Shown here piece after piece: positions 14,258 to 25,582 of a stretch of DNA of 26,383 nucleotides; position 1 is the stretch's first letter, and every line of letters begins with the position of its first letter. A program made the translations under genes and the position numbers. The notes below the pieces were generated by a model. That model made no database searches. It worked only from the letters and a program-made list of their open reading frames with translations, and was not told where the DNA came from. Origin of the DNA: an uncultured Eubacteriales bacterium (GTDB lineage Bacteria; Bacillota; Clostridia; Oscillospirales; Butyricicoccaceae); contig CAKUAK010000056.1 in NCBI GenBank assembly GCA_934636325.1, positions 1 through 26,383 of the forward strand. Direction: 5' to 3'.

Positions 14258-17189
14258 ATGGAGCAAAGCAGCCGTTCTTTGGGTATTGACATCGGTTCCA
14301 CCACCACCAAGCTGGTATTCATGGCGGATGGGCATCTTATAGCTGACAAATATCAGCGGCATCTTTCCCGCGCGCGTCAGACGGCACTCGAGATGCTTCG
14401 TGAAATAGAACCGCTGCTGCGCGAGGCCCCGTTCACCGCGGCTATCTCCGGCTCGGCCGGCCTCGGCATAGCCGAAGCCGCAGGAATAGATTTTGTCCAG
14501 GAGGTCTATGCCACCAGCGAGTTCATAAGCCGCAAAGCCCCCGATACAAGCGTGATAATCGAGCTTGGCGGAGAGGACGCCAAGGTCGTCTTTTACCGCG
14601 GCGGTGTCGACCAGCGCATGAACGGCTCCTGCGCCGGCGGCACGGGCGCCTTTATCGACCAGATGGCCGTTCTGCTTGACATGAGCCTTGAGGAAATGGA
14701 CCGCCAGAGCCTCGAAGCCACACAGATATACCCCATTGCCTCCCGCTGCGGCGTTTTTGCCAAGACCGACATACAGCCGCTTCTCAACCAGGGCGCAAAG
14801 AAATCCGATGTGGCCGCCAGCATATATCAGGCGGTCGTCAATCAGGTCATAAGCGGCCTTGTGCAGGGCCGGCGCATCGAGGGCAAGGTAATGTTCCTCG
14901 GCGGCCCGCTGCACTATTGCAAGGGGCTTCGCAGGCGCTTTGTCGAGACACTGCACCTTACCGAAGAAAACGCGGTATTTCCGGAATACGACCGTTTTGC
15001 CGTCGCCATGGGCGCGGCCATGTATTCCTCTGGCGCACAGCTGACCGATTTTGATACCCTTGTCGGCCATCTTGAAAACGCCGCTTCAGGCGCGGACACC
15101 CACGCCAACAGGCTGCCGCCTCTTTTTGCCGATGAGACCGAATATGCAGAGTTCTCCGCGCGTCATGCCTCGGCCGATATTCCCCGCCGCGATATATCGA
15201 CATACTCGGGAAAGGCCTGGGTCGGGATCGACTGCGGTAGCACGACGACAAAGCTGGTCCTTATATCAGAGGACAAAGAGATCCTTTATTCCTGGTACAG
15301 CCCAAATCAGGGCAACCCCATCGACGTCGTCAGGCCGCAGCTGATGGAGATCCGCCGTCTCTGCGGCGACAGGATAGAGATATGCGGAAGTGCCGTCACC
15401 GGTTATGGCGAAGAGCTTATCAAAAACGCCTTCCATGTCGACGAGGGCGTCGTCGAGACGATAGCCCACTTCCGCGCCGCGCGCCATTTCCAGCCCGAAG
15501 TCGATTTCATTCTCGATATAGGCGGCCAGGATATAAAGTGCTTCCGCATCCGCAACGGAGCCATCGACAGCATCATGCTCAACGAGGCATGCTCCTCGGG
15601 CTGCGGCTCTTTCATCGAGACCTTCGCAAAATCCATGGGCTATGAGGTCGCCGATTTCGCAAAGCTGGGGCTTTTTGCCGATGCCCCGGTCAACCTCGGC
15701 TCTCGCTGCACGGTCTTTATGAACTCGTCGGTCAAGCAGTCGCAGAAGGACGGCGTATCGGTCGAAAATATCTCTGCCGGCCTTTCGATAAGCGTCGTCA
15801 AAAACGCCATATATAAGGTCATCCGCGCCTCTTCCCCCTCCGAGCTCGGGCAGCATATCGTCGTTCAGGGCGGCACGCTGTGCAATGACGCTGTCCTGCG
15901 CGCCTTTGAAAAGGAGCTTGGGGTAAATGTCGTCCGTCCGGTCATCGCCGGGCTCATGGGCGCCTACGGCGCCGCGCTGATCAGCATGCGCCACGACAGC
16001 ACCACCCTCCTCAGCTCATCCGAGCTGGAGGCTTTCACCCACAGGTCGGCCTCGGCCGTATGTCAGGGCTGTGCCAATCACTGCCGCCTGACCATCAACA
16101 CCTTTGCCGACGGCAAACGCTTTATCTCGGGCAACCAGTGTCAGCGCGGCGCAGGCAAACTCGACGCCGAAGAGCTGCCTAATATATACGAATGGAAGCG
16201 CCGCTGGTTCCAGTCGCTTCAGCCTGTCCGCGGAAAACGCGGACGGATAGGCATGCCGATGGCCCTTTCCTTCTTCGAGCTTGCCCCGCTGTGGCACGGC
16301 CTTTTTACCTCGCTGGGCTTTGAGGTCTGCTTCTCTCCCCTTTCAACGAGGGCGACGTACGAAAAGGGACAGTTCACCATCCCCTCCGACACGATATGCT
16401 ATCCGGCAAAAATCATGCACGGACATATCGAACAGCTTCTTGACCAGGGCTTTACGGCCATCTTCTGCCCCTGCGCCACATACAATGTCGACGAGCATGC
16501 CGGCCAGAACCACTATAACTGCCCCGTCGTTGCCTATTACGGCGAGGTGCTCAACGGGAATATGGAGCAGCTCAAGGATATAAAGTTCCTCCATCCCTAT
16601 ATCAGCCTTGATGACCCCAAATCGCTTGCCGCGACCCTGCTGCCCGCCCTTCAGCGGCTTGATCCCTCGATCACCCGCCGCCGGCTGATAAAGGCGGCGA
16701 AGGATGGATTCGCCGCATACGAAAGCTATAAGGCCGACCTGAAAAAGGCCGGAGAAGAGGCGGTCGCATGGGCCAGATCCCACGGAAAGAGGATCATGAT
16801 CCTTGCCGGACGCCCCTATCATGTCGATCCCGAGATCGGCCACGGAATAGACAAGCTGGCCAATACCCTCGGCTTTGCCGTCGTCTCGGAGGACAGCGTC
16901 TGCCACCTTGCCGACCCGCAGTCGGTCAAGGTCCTTGACCAATGGACCTTCCATTCCCGTCTCTACCGCGCGGCGGGATATGCCTGCAAAAATGACGACG
17001 TCGAGCTGGTCCAGCTGGTATCCTTCGGCTGCGGTGTCGATGCCATCACCACCGACGAGGTTCGCGAGATACTCGAATCGGGCGGCAAGCATTATACCCA
17101 GATAAAGATCGACGAGATCACCAATCTCGGTGCCGTCAAAGTAAGGCTCAGGAGTCTTATCGGCGCGCTTGAGGAGAAAGGAGAAAACG

Positions 17190-18440
<1,251 letters not shown>

Positions 18441-18479
18441 CAAAAGATCTTATATCTGCTCAACATAGTTTACAGACAT

Positions 18480-18508
18480 AAAGGCGCGGCCGGTGGCCGC
18501 GCCTTTTA
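18480..18508. terminator. Bidirectional terminator between convergent genes
   Basis: A perfect 12-bp AAAGGCGCGGCC/GGCCGCGCCTTT stem (18480-18491 with 18495-18506) with a 3-nt loop. The plus strand continues TTTTA, a proper tail for the activase/dehydratase pair. The minus strand continues TTTATG, a weaker tail for the glycosylase gene. Confidence 0.85.
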
Positions 18509-18991
18509 TTAACCTATATACCTTTTTATCACCGACCACTCGGCCTCTAACCTATCGAGCGAGAAGGCGGCGTTGGCCGGGCTGGTACTTGGCAGCCTGA
18601 CGGCGGTAATGCCTGTTTTGGGGTACTGATGCTTCATATATACCTCAAAGGCTTTTGCGCCGTTGCAGAAAACGGCCTCTATCCTCGTCTCGGCTATGAC
18701 ACGGCAGATATCCCTCGGCTCGACATTGCGTATCGAGGCATCCGACGCACCGATGATATCGCAGCTCTCGATGGTATCCCACAGGGCAAGGTTATTTTCG
18801 GTGATGATCGCCTTTTTCTCTTCGATGGTCACCGGGATCGGATGACCCGTGAGCCTTGCCATAAGCGGCCAAAAGCGGTTCTGCGGATGTCCGTAGTAAA
18901 AGCCCATCTCGAACGATTTTGGCGACGGCCACGTCCCGAGTATAAGCGCCCGGGAATCGGCGGTATATACCGGCTCGAAGCCCTTCTGCAT
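18509..18991 (-). CDS. DNA-deoxyinosine glycosylase (uracil-DNA glycosylase superfamily)
   Basis: This enzyme is expected to excise hypoxanthine (from deaminated adenine) and perhaps uracil from DNA in base-excision repair. The 160-residue product has the active-site region LILGTWPSPKSFEMGFYYGHPQNRFW (residues 17-42), where the GTWPSPKS and YYGHPQNRFW pattern marks the deoxyinosine glycosylase group. The C-terminal DNA-intercalating motif LPSTSPANA follows. GAGGTGAGG precedes the ATG. It lies downstream of the hut operon, separated by that operon's terminator. I see no clear promoter of its own, so readthrough or a promoter inside fchA may drive it. Confidence 0.87.
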   Translation of the reverse strand: MQKGFEPVYTADSRALILGTWPSPKSFEMGFYYGHPQNRFWPLMARLTGHPIPVTIEEKKAIITENNLALWDTIESCDIIGASDASIRNVEPRDICRVIAETRIEAVFCNGAKAFEVYMKHQYPKTGITAVRLPSTSPANAAFSLDRLEAEWSVIKRYIG

Positions 18992-19010
18992 CTGATATTC
19001 GCCTCACCTC

Positions 19011-19048
19011 AAAAAGCCGCCCTTCATGTCTGTCTAAAGGGCGGCTTT
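19011..19048 (-). terminator. Rho-independent terminator of the hut operon
   Basis: A perfect 12-bp AAAGCCGCCCTT/AAGGGCGGCTTT stem (19013-19024 with 19037-19048) with a 12-nt loop ends on the minus strand in five T residues (19011-19015). It begins 14 nt after the fchA stop. Confidence 0.88.
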
Positions 19049-19062
19049 GATATTATCAGGTT

Positions 19063-19695
19063 TTATCCCGCAATGATCTCTTCTATGCGAGCATAAATGC
19101 CGTTTGACAGCTCTTCGGCCTCACGCACGACGGCAAGACCCTTTGTTCTGAACTCTTCGGCCTTTTCCTTATCCTTAAGGCTTCCGATATTTATCAGAAC
19201 ATTGAGCCACGCGCCCTTTACGCAGGCCAGAAGCTCCAGCGCGGCAACACCGAGATCGCTCGCGGCATTGGTATTGAAACCATCAAGCAGCCTGTTGGCA
19301 TTTTTAAGGGCTTCAAGAGCCAGAGTCATTGTCTCGAAGGGCACTTCGGTCGAGACCAGCGTGCCGTCCTGAATGGCCTTAGACCGCAGCTTTTTATCCT
19401 CGTCTGTCTCCTTCGGCATCTTAAAGGCAGCCGAAACAAGATTAAAGGCGTCGGTATCGCGGTCTATCTGGGCCTTGAGGCCCGATACGGCGGGCATGCC
19501 CTTCTCTATAACATCCTGGCACTTCTCCTGAAGATCGGCGTACTTTTTCTTGCCGACCGTCAGCCCGGCCACCATGGTGACCAGTCCGGCTCCCTGGGCC
19601 CCGCAGAGGGCCGAGGCGCTTCCGCCGCCGGGCGCGGGAGAATCGGATGCGACAAGGTCGATATATGAATCTACCGTCATTTCAACAAGCTTCAT
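19063..19695 (-). CDS. fchA: Formimidoyltetrahydrofolate cyclodeaminase
   Basis: The enzyme closes 5-formimino-tetrahydrofolate to 5,10-methenyl-tetrahydrofolate with release of ammonia, the last step of this histidine pathway. The 210-residue all-helical protein begins MKLVEMTVDSYIDLVASDSP, followed by the family motif APGGGSASALCGAQGA (about residues 21-36), VGKKKY and the conserved IDRDTDAF. It corresponds to the C-terminal domain of bifunctional mammalian FTCD, here as a separate gene. GGAGAGGTGG lies upstream of the ATG. The A of its ATG is also the last base of the hutI stop codon (TAATG), so translation should be coupled. Confidence 0.94.
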   Translation of the reverse strand: MKLVEMTVDSYIDLVASDSPAPGGGSASALCGAQGAGLVTMVAGLTVGKKKYADLQEKCQDVIEKGMPAVSGLKAQIDRDTDAFNLVSAAFKMPKETDEDKKLRSKAIQDGTLVSTEVPFETMTLALEALKNANRLLDGFNTNAASDLGVAALELLACVKGAWLNVLINIGSLKDKEKAEEFRTKGLAVVREAEELSNGIYARIEEIIAG

Positions 19696-20927
19696 TATTT
19701 GACCACCTCTCCGTTTTTGATGACCGTCCGGGCAAGATCGCTTCCGAAGCGATATACCAGCATCTCCATATCGGGGGCGTCCCAAATGACGATGTCGGCC
19801 TTCTTGCCCTCTTCAAGGGTCCCTATCTCGTTTTCCAGCCCGACAGAGCATGCGGCGTTTATGGTAACGGCCGACAGGACCTCTTCAGGCGTCATGCGAT
19901 ATTTTATATATCCCATGCTCATTGCCAGCTGAAGATTAAGAGAGGGGCAGGAGCCGGGGTTGAAATCAGATGCGATGGCAACCGGTATGCCAAGCTCTAT
20001 CATCCGGCGGGCCGGAGCAAAGGTCTTGTTGAGATAAAAAGAGGTCATCGGCAGCAGATCGGCGATAACGCCGCCCTTTGCCATGGATGCCATGCCCTTT
20101 TCTCCCGTGGCGATAAGATGCTCGGCCGATACAGCGCCGATCTCGCCCGACAGCACCGCGCCGCCGATCTCTTCGATCTCGTCGGCATGGATGCGTGCCT
20201 TAAGACCCAGCTGCTGGGCAGCCGTCAGCATGCGGCGGCTCTGCTCGACGTCAAAGACCTCGTCCTCGCAGAAAACGTCGCAGAAACCGGCCAGCTTCTC
20301 TTCGGCAACCACCGGCAGGACCTCGCTGCAGAGCATCTCGATATACTCGCTCGCCATGCCCTTATATTCGGGCGGTATGGCGTGGGCGCCGAGGAAGGTC
20401 GATACGATATCTATCTTATGATCGGCATCAAGGCGTTTGTTTACACGGAGCTGCTTGAGCTCGTCGTCCTTATCGAGGCCATAGCCGCTTTTCGATTCGA
20501 CCGTCGTAACGCCGAGGGCCAGCATCTCGTCAAGAAAAGCCATTGACTTTTCATAGAGCTCCTGCTCTGTGGCCTGGCGGGTCTTTGTGACCGTGTCAAG
20601 GATGCCGCCGCCGGCACGCAGGATATCAAGATATCCCGCGCCGCGCAGCTTGAGGGGTATCTCGGCCTGACGATAGCCGCCGAACACCATATGGGTATGG
20701 CAGTCTATCAGGCCGGGGGTCACAAGGCGTCCGCCGGCGTCGATGACCTCCTCCGCCCCTTCGGCACCCTCGGGCAGTCTGCCGTCCGCGGCAATGGCCT
20801 TTATCCGGCCGCCATCCACAAGGATGGCGGCATTTTTGATCTTTACATTCTCGGCCTGCTTCTCTCCCCCGTGCTTAAAGCTGCCGACAGGGGTCTGGAG
20901 CGTGCCGATGTTCTTTATAAGCAGCAT
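19695..20927 (-). CDS. hutI: Imidazolonepropionase
   Basis: HutI hydrolyses 4-imidazolone-5-propionate to N-formimino-L-glutamate, the third step of histidine breakdown. The 410-residue amidohydrolase-fold protein has the metal-binding DCHTHMVFGG (about residues 74-83), VESKSGYGLD, FLGAHAIPPEY, the metal-ligand histidine in IHADEIEEIGGA, SAEHL, and ASDFNPGSCPSLNLQLAMSMG with its catalytic aspartate. All key residues look intact. AAGGTGG lies 4 nt before the ATG, within the 9-nt gap after ftcD. Confidence 0.97.
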   Translation of the reverse strand: MLLIKNIGTLQTPVGSFKHGGEKQAENVKIKNAAILVDGGRIKAIAADGRLPEGAEGAEEVIDAGGRLVTPGLIDCHTHMVFGGYRQAEIPLKLRGAGYLDILRAGGGILDTVTKTRQATEQELYEKSMAFLDEMLALGVTTVESKSGYGLDKDDELKQLRVNKRLDADHKIDIVSTFLGAHAIPPEYKGMASEYIEMLCSEVLPVVAEEKLAGFCDVFCEDEVFDVEQSRRMLTAAQQLGLKARIHADEIEEIGGAVLSGEIGAVSAEHLIATGEKGMASMAKGGVIADLLPMTSFYLNKTFAPARRMIELGIPVAIASDFNPGSCPSLNLQLAMSMGYIKYRMTPEEVLSAVTINAACSVGLENEIGTLEEGKKADIVIWDAPDMEMLVYRFGSDLARTVIKNGEVVK

Positions 20928-20936
20928 AGCGCCACC

Positions 20937-21833
20937 TTAAAGGATATGGTTCTCGAGGACCTGCTTATCTCTGTCGAAGTTCTCGATCTGGAGATAATAC
21001 TCGGCCGAGTCGATAAGAGCATTCATCGGGGTGAGTCCGATGATCTCTGTTCCGACGACATTTACGCCCCAGCGTTTTGCCTCGGCCTTGACAAGCTCAA
21101 GAACCCTGTAAAGCGGGGTCTTGTTGAAATTGGTCATGTTTATCGAGACCTGTGCAATATTTCTGTCCTCAAGCATGACGCCAAGCGCCTTTACATAATC
21201 GAGGCCGCCGCTGGACTTGCGTATGATCTTGGCAATCTTGGAGGCTATCGACAGATCGGGGGTATTGAGATTGATGTTGAAGGCGACAAGGGGCATTCTC
21301 GCGCCAACGGCAACGACACCGGCCGTCGGATGGATGGTGCGTCCTCCAAAATCGGGCTCCCATTCTTCCTCCTTGACCTTTTCGGCCATACCCTCAAACT
21401 GACCCTTGCGGATCTTGGCAAGGTTGACCCTGTTGGGGGCGGACGCCGAATCCTCGTAGAGGAATACGGGCATTCCAGCCTCTTCCCAGATACGCTTGCC
21501 GACACGCTTGGAAATCTCGATGCACTCATCGACGGTAACTTCCTTGACGGGGATAAAGGGAATAACATCGACAGCGCCCATACGGGGGTGCTCTCCCTGA
21601 TGCTTGTTAAGGTCGATCAGCTCGACAGCCTTCTTTGTCAGAGCCACGACAGCCTCTTCTATGCCCTCAGGGCTGCCAAGGAAGGTGATGACCGTCCTAT
21701 TATGGCTGGTGTCGGAACTGTAATCAAGCAATGTGACACCGGCGGTGTTTCTGACCTGATCGACAACGGCCTCGATGACCTCGGTATTTCTGCCCTCGCT
21801 TATATTAGGGACGCACTCTACTATCTTTGCCAT
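20937..21833 (-). CDS. ftcD: Glutamate formimidoyltransferase
   Basis: FtcD moves the formimino group from N-formimino-glutamate to tetrahydrofolate, releasing glutamate. The 298-residue product matches the N-terminal transferase half of mammalian FTCD. CVPNISEGRN lies at residues 7-16, SHNRTVITFLG at 43-53 and the catalytic histidine, H82, in GEHPRMGAVDVIPF. NINLNTPDL and NMTNFNKTPLYRV follow. The ATG at 21833 has GGAGGAG upstream. A start six codons earlier has none. It lies 1 nt after the hutU stop. Its presence shows that this organism uses the folate-dependent route, not HutG or HutF. Confidence 0.96.
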   Translation of the reverse strand: MAKIVECVPNISEGRNTEVIEAVVDQVRNTAGVTLLDYSSDTSHNRTVITFLGSPEGIEEAVVALTKKAVELIDLNKHQGEHPRMGAVDVIPFIPVKEVTVDECIEISKRVGKRIWEEAGMPVFLYEDSASAPNRVNLAKIRKGQFEGMAEKVKEEEWEPDFGGRTIHPTAGVVAVGARMPLVAFNINLNTPDLSIASKIAKIIRKSSGGLDYVKALGVMLEDRNIAQVSINMTNFNKTPLYRVLELVKAEAKRWGVNVVGTEIIGLTPMNALIDSAEYYLQIENFDRDKQVLENHIL

Positions 21834-21834
21834 T

Positions 21835-23853
21835 CTATTTCTCCTCCACAAGTCTGTTTATCAATTCGTCGTCCGCGATATAGGGCAGCGTGATGTGGCC
21901 GATATCTCCGTAATTCTTATTGTACAGGGCCGAAGTCTCGACAGAGGCCTCGTTTCTTGCCCAGCTGCGTCTTGCGACGCCGCCCATGACATCCCACATC
22001 ATGGCCGAACGGATGACGCCGTCTATCCTGCTGCTGCCGTCAAGAACAAGGCCAAAGCCGCCGTTGATGGCCTTTCCGATTCCGACACCTCCGCCGTTAT
22101 GCAGGGCACACATACTCATGCCGCGGGCGGCGTTGCCGGCAAAGCACTGCACGGCCATGTCAGCCATTACATTGGAGCCGTCCTTTATGTTGGAGGTTTC
22201 GCGGAAGGGTGAGTCGGTGCCGCTTACGTCGTGGTGGTCACGGCCGATCATAACAGGACCGATGATTCCCTTGCGGACCAGCTCGTTGAACTTGAGGGCG
22301 ATATTGCGCCTGCCCTCGGCGTCCTGATAGAGTATCCTGGCCTGCGTGCCGACGACAAGACGGTTCTTCTCGGCGTCTCTGACCCAAATATAGTTGTCTC
22401 TGTCCTGGAAGCGTCTTTCGGGGTCGATGCAGCTCATGGCAGCCTCATCTGTCTTTCTCAGATCCTCGGGCTTGCCCGACAGGCAGACCCAGCGGAAGGG
22501 ACCGTAGCCATAATCGAAGAGCATCGGTCCCATGATATCCTCGACGTAGGAAGGCCAGATAAAGCCATCCTTCTCGTCGACGCCATTCTTGGATATTTCC
22601 ATGACGCCGCTGTCGTAAATGGCCTTCATGAAGGAATTTCCGTAATCAAAGAAATATGTTCCCTTGGCTGTAAGTCTTTTGATGACCTCAAAGTGACGGT
22701 GGAGGGTTTCGTCGACACGCCTGTGGAACTGCTCGCGGTCGCTGTGGAGCATCTCGGTGCGCTCTTCAAAGGTCATGCCGACCGGGCAGTATCCTCCGTT
22801 ATAGGCGTTATGGCAGGAGGTCTGGTCTGACAGAAGGTCGATCTTGAAATTATGCTTGTCTGCATACTCAAGAAGATCAACTATATTGCCGTGATATGCG
22901 ATCGAGATGGTCTCCTTCTTATCTATGTACTCCTGTGCCGTTGCGAAAACATCGGCGAGATCGGTCTTTACGACGTCGACCCACCCCTGATCGTGGCGGG
23001 TCTTGATCCTCGACATATCGACCTCGGCAAAGATGCCGACGGCGTTGGCAATATTGGCTGCCTTAGGCTGGGCGCCGCTCATTCCGCCAAGGCCGGAGGA
23101 AACAAAGGTATGACCGCGGAGGTCGCCCATCTCGTCAATACCGAGGAACTTGCGGCCTGCGTTAAGAATGGTGTTGAATGTGCCGTGAACTATGCCCTGG
23201 GGTCCGATATACATCCAGCCGCCGGCCGTCATCTGGCCATAGTTGGCGACGCCCAGCTCTTCGGCGATCTCCCAATCGTCGATATTATCGAACATGCCGA
23301 CCATAAGGGCGTTGGTGACGATGACCCTGGGGGATTCGGGACGGGAGGGGAAAAGTCCGACAGGATGGCCCGACTCGACAACAAGGGTCTGGTCACATGT
23401 CAGCTCTTCAAGATATTTCTTTATAAGGCGGTACTGGAGCCAGTTCTGGCAGACCTGGCCGGTCTCGCCGTATGTCGTAAGCTCATAGGGATAAAGGGCG
23501 ACGTCAAAATCGAGGTTATTGTCGATCATGACCTGGAAGGCCTTGCCCTCGGTGCACTTGCCCTTATACTCGTCGATCGCCTTGCCGTAAATGCGGCCTT
23601 CGGGGCGATAACGGTAAGCATAGATACGGCCGCGTGTGCGCAGCTCCTCAAGAAATTCGGGTGCGAGGGTCTCGTGCAGCTCTTCAGGGACATAGCGAAG
23701 GGCGTTTTTGAGCGCCAGCTTGGTCTGCTCGGGCGTAAGCCTGTATCCCCTGTCGGGTGCGCGTCTGACACCTTCGACTATTTTGGGATATTCGGGAAGC
23801 TCGGCGTCGAGCTTTATCGTCATAGCCTGGGCAATATCTTTGTTAGACAGCAT
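21835..23853 (-). CDS. hutU: Urocanate hydratase, long form
   Basis: HutU adds water to urocanate using tightly bound NAD+, giving 4-imidazolone-5-propionate. At 672 residues this is the long form, close in size to the animal enzyme and to those of many anaerobes, against about 550 in Pseudomonas and Bacillus. Landmarks are YGQMTAGGWMYIGPQGIVHG (about residues 211-230), the NAD-site motif SSGLGGMSGAQPKAAN, SDQTSCHNAYNGGYCPVG, GPFRWVCLSGKPEDL, IGRDHHDVSGTDSPFRETSN and HNGGGVGIGKAINGGFG. AGGAG precedes the ATG, 35 nt after hutH. Confidence 0.97.
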   Translation of the reverse strand: MLSNKDIAQAMTIKLDAELPEYPKIVEGVRRAPDRGYRLTPEQTKLALKNALRYVPEELHETLAPEFLEELRTRGRIYAYRYRPEGRIYGKAIDEYKGKCTEGKAFQVMIDNNLDFDVALYPYELTTYGETGQVCQNWLQYRLIKKYLEELTCDQTLVVESGHPVGLFPSRPESPRVIVTNALMVGMFDNIDDWEIAEELGVANYGQMTAGGWMYIGPQGIVHGTFNTILNAGRKFLGIDEMGDLRGHTFVSSGLGGMSGAQPKAANIANAVGIFAEVDMSRIKTRHDQGWVDVVKTDLADVFATAQEYIDKKETISIAYHGNIVDLLEYADKHNFKIDLLSDQTSCHNAYNGGYCPVGMTFEERTEMLHSDREQFHRRVDETLHRHFEVIKRLTAKGTYFFDYGNSFMKAIYDSGVMEISKNGVDEKDGFIWPSYVEDIMGPMLFDYGYGPFRWVCLSGKPEDLRKTDEAAMSCIDPERRFQDRDNYIWVRDAEKNRLVVGTQARILYQDAEGRRNIALKFNELVRKGIIGPVMIGRDHHDVSGTDSPFRETSNIKDGSNVMADMAVQCFAGNAARGMSMCALHNGGGVGIGKAINGGFGLVLDGSSRIDGVIRSAMMWDVMGGVARRSWARNEASVETSALYNKNYGDIGHITLPYIADDELINRLVEEK

Positions 23854-23888
23854 TTTTCCACTCTCCTGTTCTTGATTTTATCATTGTT

Positions 23889-25412
23889 TTATCTGAGCTG
23901 GCCGCAGATTTTCTCGGCGGCAGCTGTAATTTCGTGTGCCTTGACCATCTCTTCGCAGGCGACCATCGGATAGTGCATTACGATATCCTCTTCGATGGGG
24001 GCGACCTTTTCTCTGATATGGTCGTAGACGGCCTTTGTGGCAGGCGACAGCTTATCCTCTCCCCTGAGCCAAAGGGCCTGCGCGGCGGCGAAGAGCTCGA
24101 TGGCAAGGACCTTGCGGCTGTTGTCGAGTATCATCGCGGCCTTTCTTGCGGCCGTCGTGCCCATGCTGACGTGATCCTCCTGGTTGGCCGAGGAGGGTAT
24201 CGAGTCGACCGACGCCGGATGAGCATAGACCTTATTCTCGGATACCATCGAGGCCGCCGAATACTGGGCGATCATGAAGCCGGAATGAACTCCGCCGTGC
24301 TTTGTAAGGAAGGCGGGCAGGCCGTTGGACAGGGCCGGATTGACCATACGCTCTGTCCTTCGCTCGGAAACATTGGCATATTCGGAAAGGGCTATGCCGA
24401 TGAAATCCATGGCAAGGGCGATGGGCTGGCCGTGGAAGTTGCCGCCCGAGATGACCTCGTCGTCATCGGGGAAGATTATGGGGTTATCGGTAACGGCATT
24501 TATCTCGCGGGAGATGACGCCGTAAACATACTCGATGGCATCGCGGCTGGCGCCGTGGATCTGGGGCGTGCAGCGGATGGCATAGGCATCCTGGACCTTA
24601 TCGGGGTTGAGGTCGAAGGCCAGCTGGCTGCCCTCGAGGATCTGGAGCAGGTTGAGGGCGGCGTCCTTCTGTCCCTTATGTCCCCTGACGTCGTGGATCT
24701 TATGGTCAAAGGCCTTTTTGATGCCCAGCTGGGCCTCGCAGGTCATGGCGGCGGCAATATCAGCCGTCTTCATAAGGTCGAGGGCGTCATATACGACATT
24801 GCAGGCAACGCCCATCATTATCTGTGTGCCGTTGATAAGGGCAAGGCCCTCTTTGGCGGCCAGCTCGATGGTCGGGATGCCTGCCTTTTCCATGGCCTCT
24901 TTACCGGTCATGCGGACCCCCTGATATTCGGCCTCGCCCTCGCCAAGCATGACCAGAACGATGTGGGAAAGGGGCGCCAGATCGCCGCTTGCGCCAAGCG
25001 AACCCTTTTCGGGAATGATGGGATGGACGCCGCGGTTGAGCATTTCGAGCATGGTCTCGATGGTCGAGAGCCTTATGCCGGAGTTGCCCTTGGAAAGAGC
25101 ATTGCAGCGAAGCAGCATGGCGGCCCTTACTGCCTCTGTGGGCAGCGGCTCTCCCATGCCGCAGGAATGGCTTATGATAAGATTGCGCTGAAGGGCGGCT
25201 GTCTCCTCTTCGGGAACAAAGGTATCGGAGAACTTTCCGAAGCCGGTGGTCAGGCCATAGATGACGGCATGCTCGGAAAGCTTCTTATCGACATATGCCC
25301 TGGCCTTATTGACGGCCTGCTTTGCCTCTTCAGAAAGTGCGGCCTTTTCGCCATGTCTTGCGACCATGATGACCTGATCGAGTGTCAGGTCATGTCCGTT
25401 GATATAGATCAT
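23889..25412 (-). CDS. hutH: Histidine ammonia-lyase
   Basis: HutH removes ammonia from L-histidine to give trans-urocanate, the first step of the pathway. The 507-residue protein is of normal length. Its MIO cofactor forms from Ala141-Ser142-Gly143 in GSLGASGDLAPLSH. The Tyr loop YGLTTGFGKFSDT (about residues 53-65), QRNLIISHSCGMGEPL, LINGTQIMMG and SANQEDHVSMGTTAARKA are intact. AGGAGAG precedes the ATG, about 46 nt downstream of the predicted transcription start. It leads the operon hutH-hutU-ftcD-hutI-fchA. Confidence 0.98.
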   Translation of the reverse strand: MIYINGHDLTLDQVIMVARHGEKAALSEEAKQAVNKARAYVDKKLSEHAVIYGLTTGFGKFSDTFVPEEETAALQRNLIISHSCGMGEPLPTEAVRAAMLLRCNALSKGNSGIRLSTIETMLEMLNRGVHPIIPEKGSLGASGDLAPLSHIVLVMLGEGEAEYQGVRMTGKEAMEKAGIPTIELAAKEGLALINGTQIMMGVACNVVYDALDLMKTADIAAAMTCEAQLGIKKAFDHKIHDVRGHKGQKDAALNLLQILEGSQLAFDLNPDKVQDAYAIRCTPQIHGASRDAIEYVYGVISREINAVTDNPIIFPDDDEVISGGNFHGQPIALAMDFIGIALSEYANVSERRTERMVNPALSNGLPAFLTKHGGVHSGFMIAQYSAASMVSENKVYAHPASVDSIPSSANQEDHVSMGTTAARKAAMILDNSRKVLAIELFAAAQALWLRGEDKLSPATKAVYDHIREKVAPIEEDIVMHYPMVACEEMVKAHEITAAAEKICGQLR

Positions 25413-25428
25413 AATGCTCTCTCCTGTC

Positions 25429-25440
25429 CAATTGGTATAT
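25429..25440 (-). promoter_or_regulatory. Operator-like site 1 (hut leader)
   Basis: CCAATTGGTATA on the plus strand shares ATTGGTATAT exactly with site 2, starting 20 bp away, about two helical turns. It lies in the 5' leader of hutH. Confidence 0.5.
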
Positions 25441-25450
25441 AAATATTTTT

Positions 25451-25463
25451 ATTGGTATATGCC
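25451..25463 (-). promoter_or_regulatory. Operator-like site 2 (at the hut transcription start)
   Basis: ATTGGTATATGCC on the plus strand covers the predicted hut start near 25459. It is a one-mismatch match to the reverse complement of site 3 beside the gntR promoter. Confidence 0.6.
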
Positions 25464-25465
25464 TT

Positions 25466-25494
25466 ATTATAGCTATTATCGGCATAATCGTCAA
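25466..25494 (-). promoter_or_regulatory. SigA-type promoter of the hut operon
   Basis: The minus strand reads TTGACG (25489-25494), 17 nt and a perfect TATAAT (25466-25471). Its start point lies within operator-like site 2, as expected for a repressed promoter. Confidence 0.85.
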
Positions 25495-25539
25495 TTATCC
25501 GGGCATAAAATGGTCCAATTCGTTTTTTTGCACATATTC

Positions 25540-25568
25540 TTGCCTTATTCTCTGTCAGATGATACAAT
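25540..25568 (+). promoter_or_regulatory. SigA-type promoter of the GntR-family gene
   Basis: TTGCCT (25540-25545), 17 nt and TACAAT (25563-25568). The predicted start, near 25575, lies inside operator-like site 3. Confidence 0.7.
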
Positions 25569-25569
25569 A

Positions 25570-25582
25570 GGCATATGCCAAT
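25570..25582 (+). promoter_or_regulatory. Operator-like site 3 (at the gntR transcription start)
   Basis: GGCATATGCCAAT contains the perfect 10-bp palindrome GGCATATGCC and is the inverse of site 2. Its placement over the regulator's own start suggests autoregulation. Confidence 0.6.

Noticed and set aside
20691..21893. Plus-strand open frame of 400 codons opposite hutI and ftcD
   Set aside because: It is antisense to two well-supported hut genes.
23934..25442. Plus-strand open frame of 502 codons opposite hutH
   Set aside because: It mirrors hutH exactly, shows no recognisable motifs or ribosome-binding site, and is explained as a shadow.
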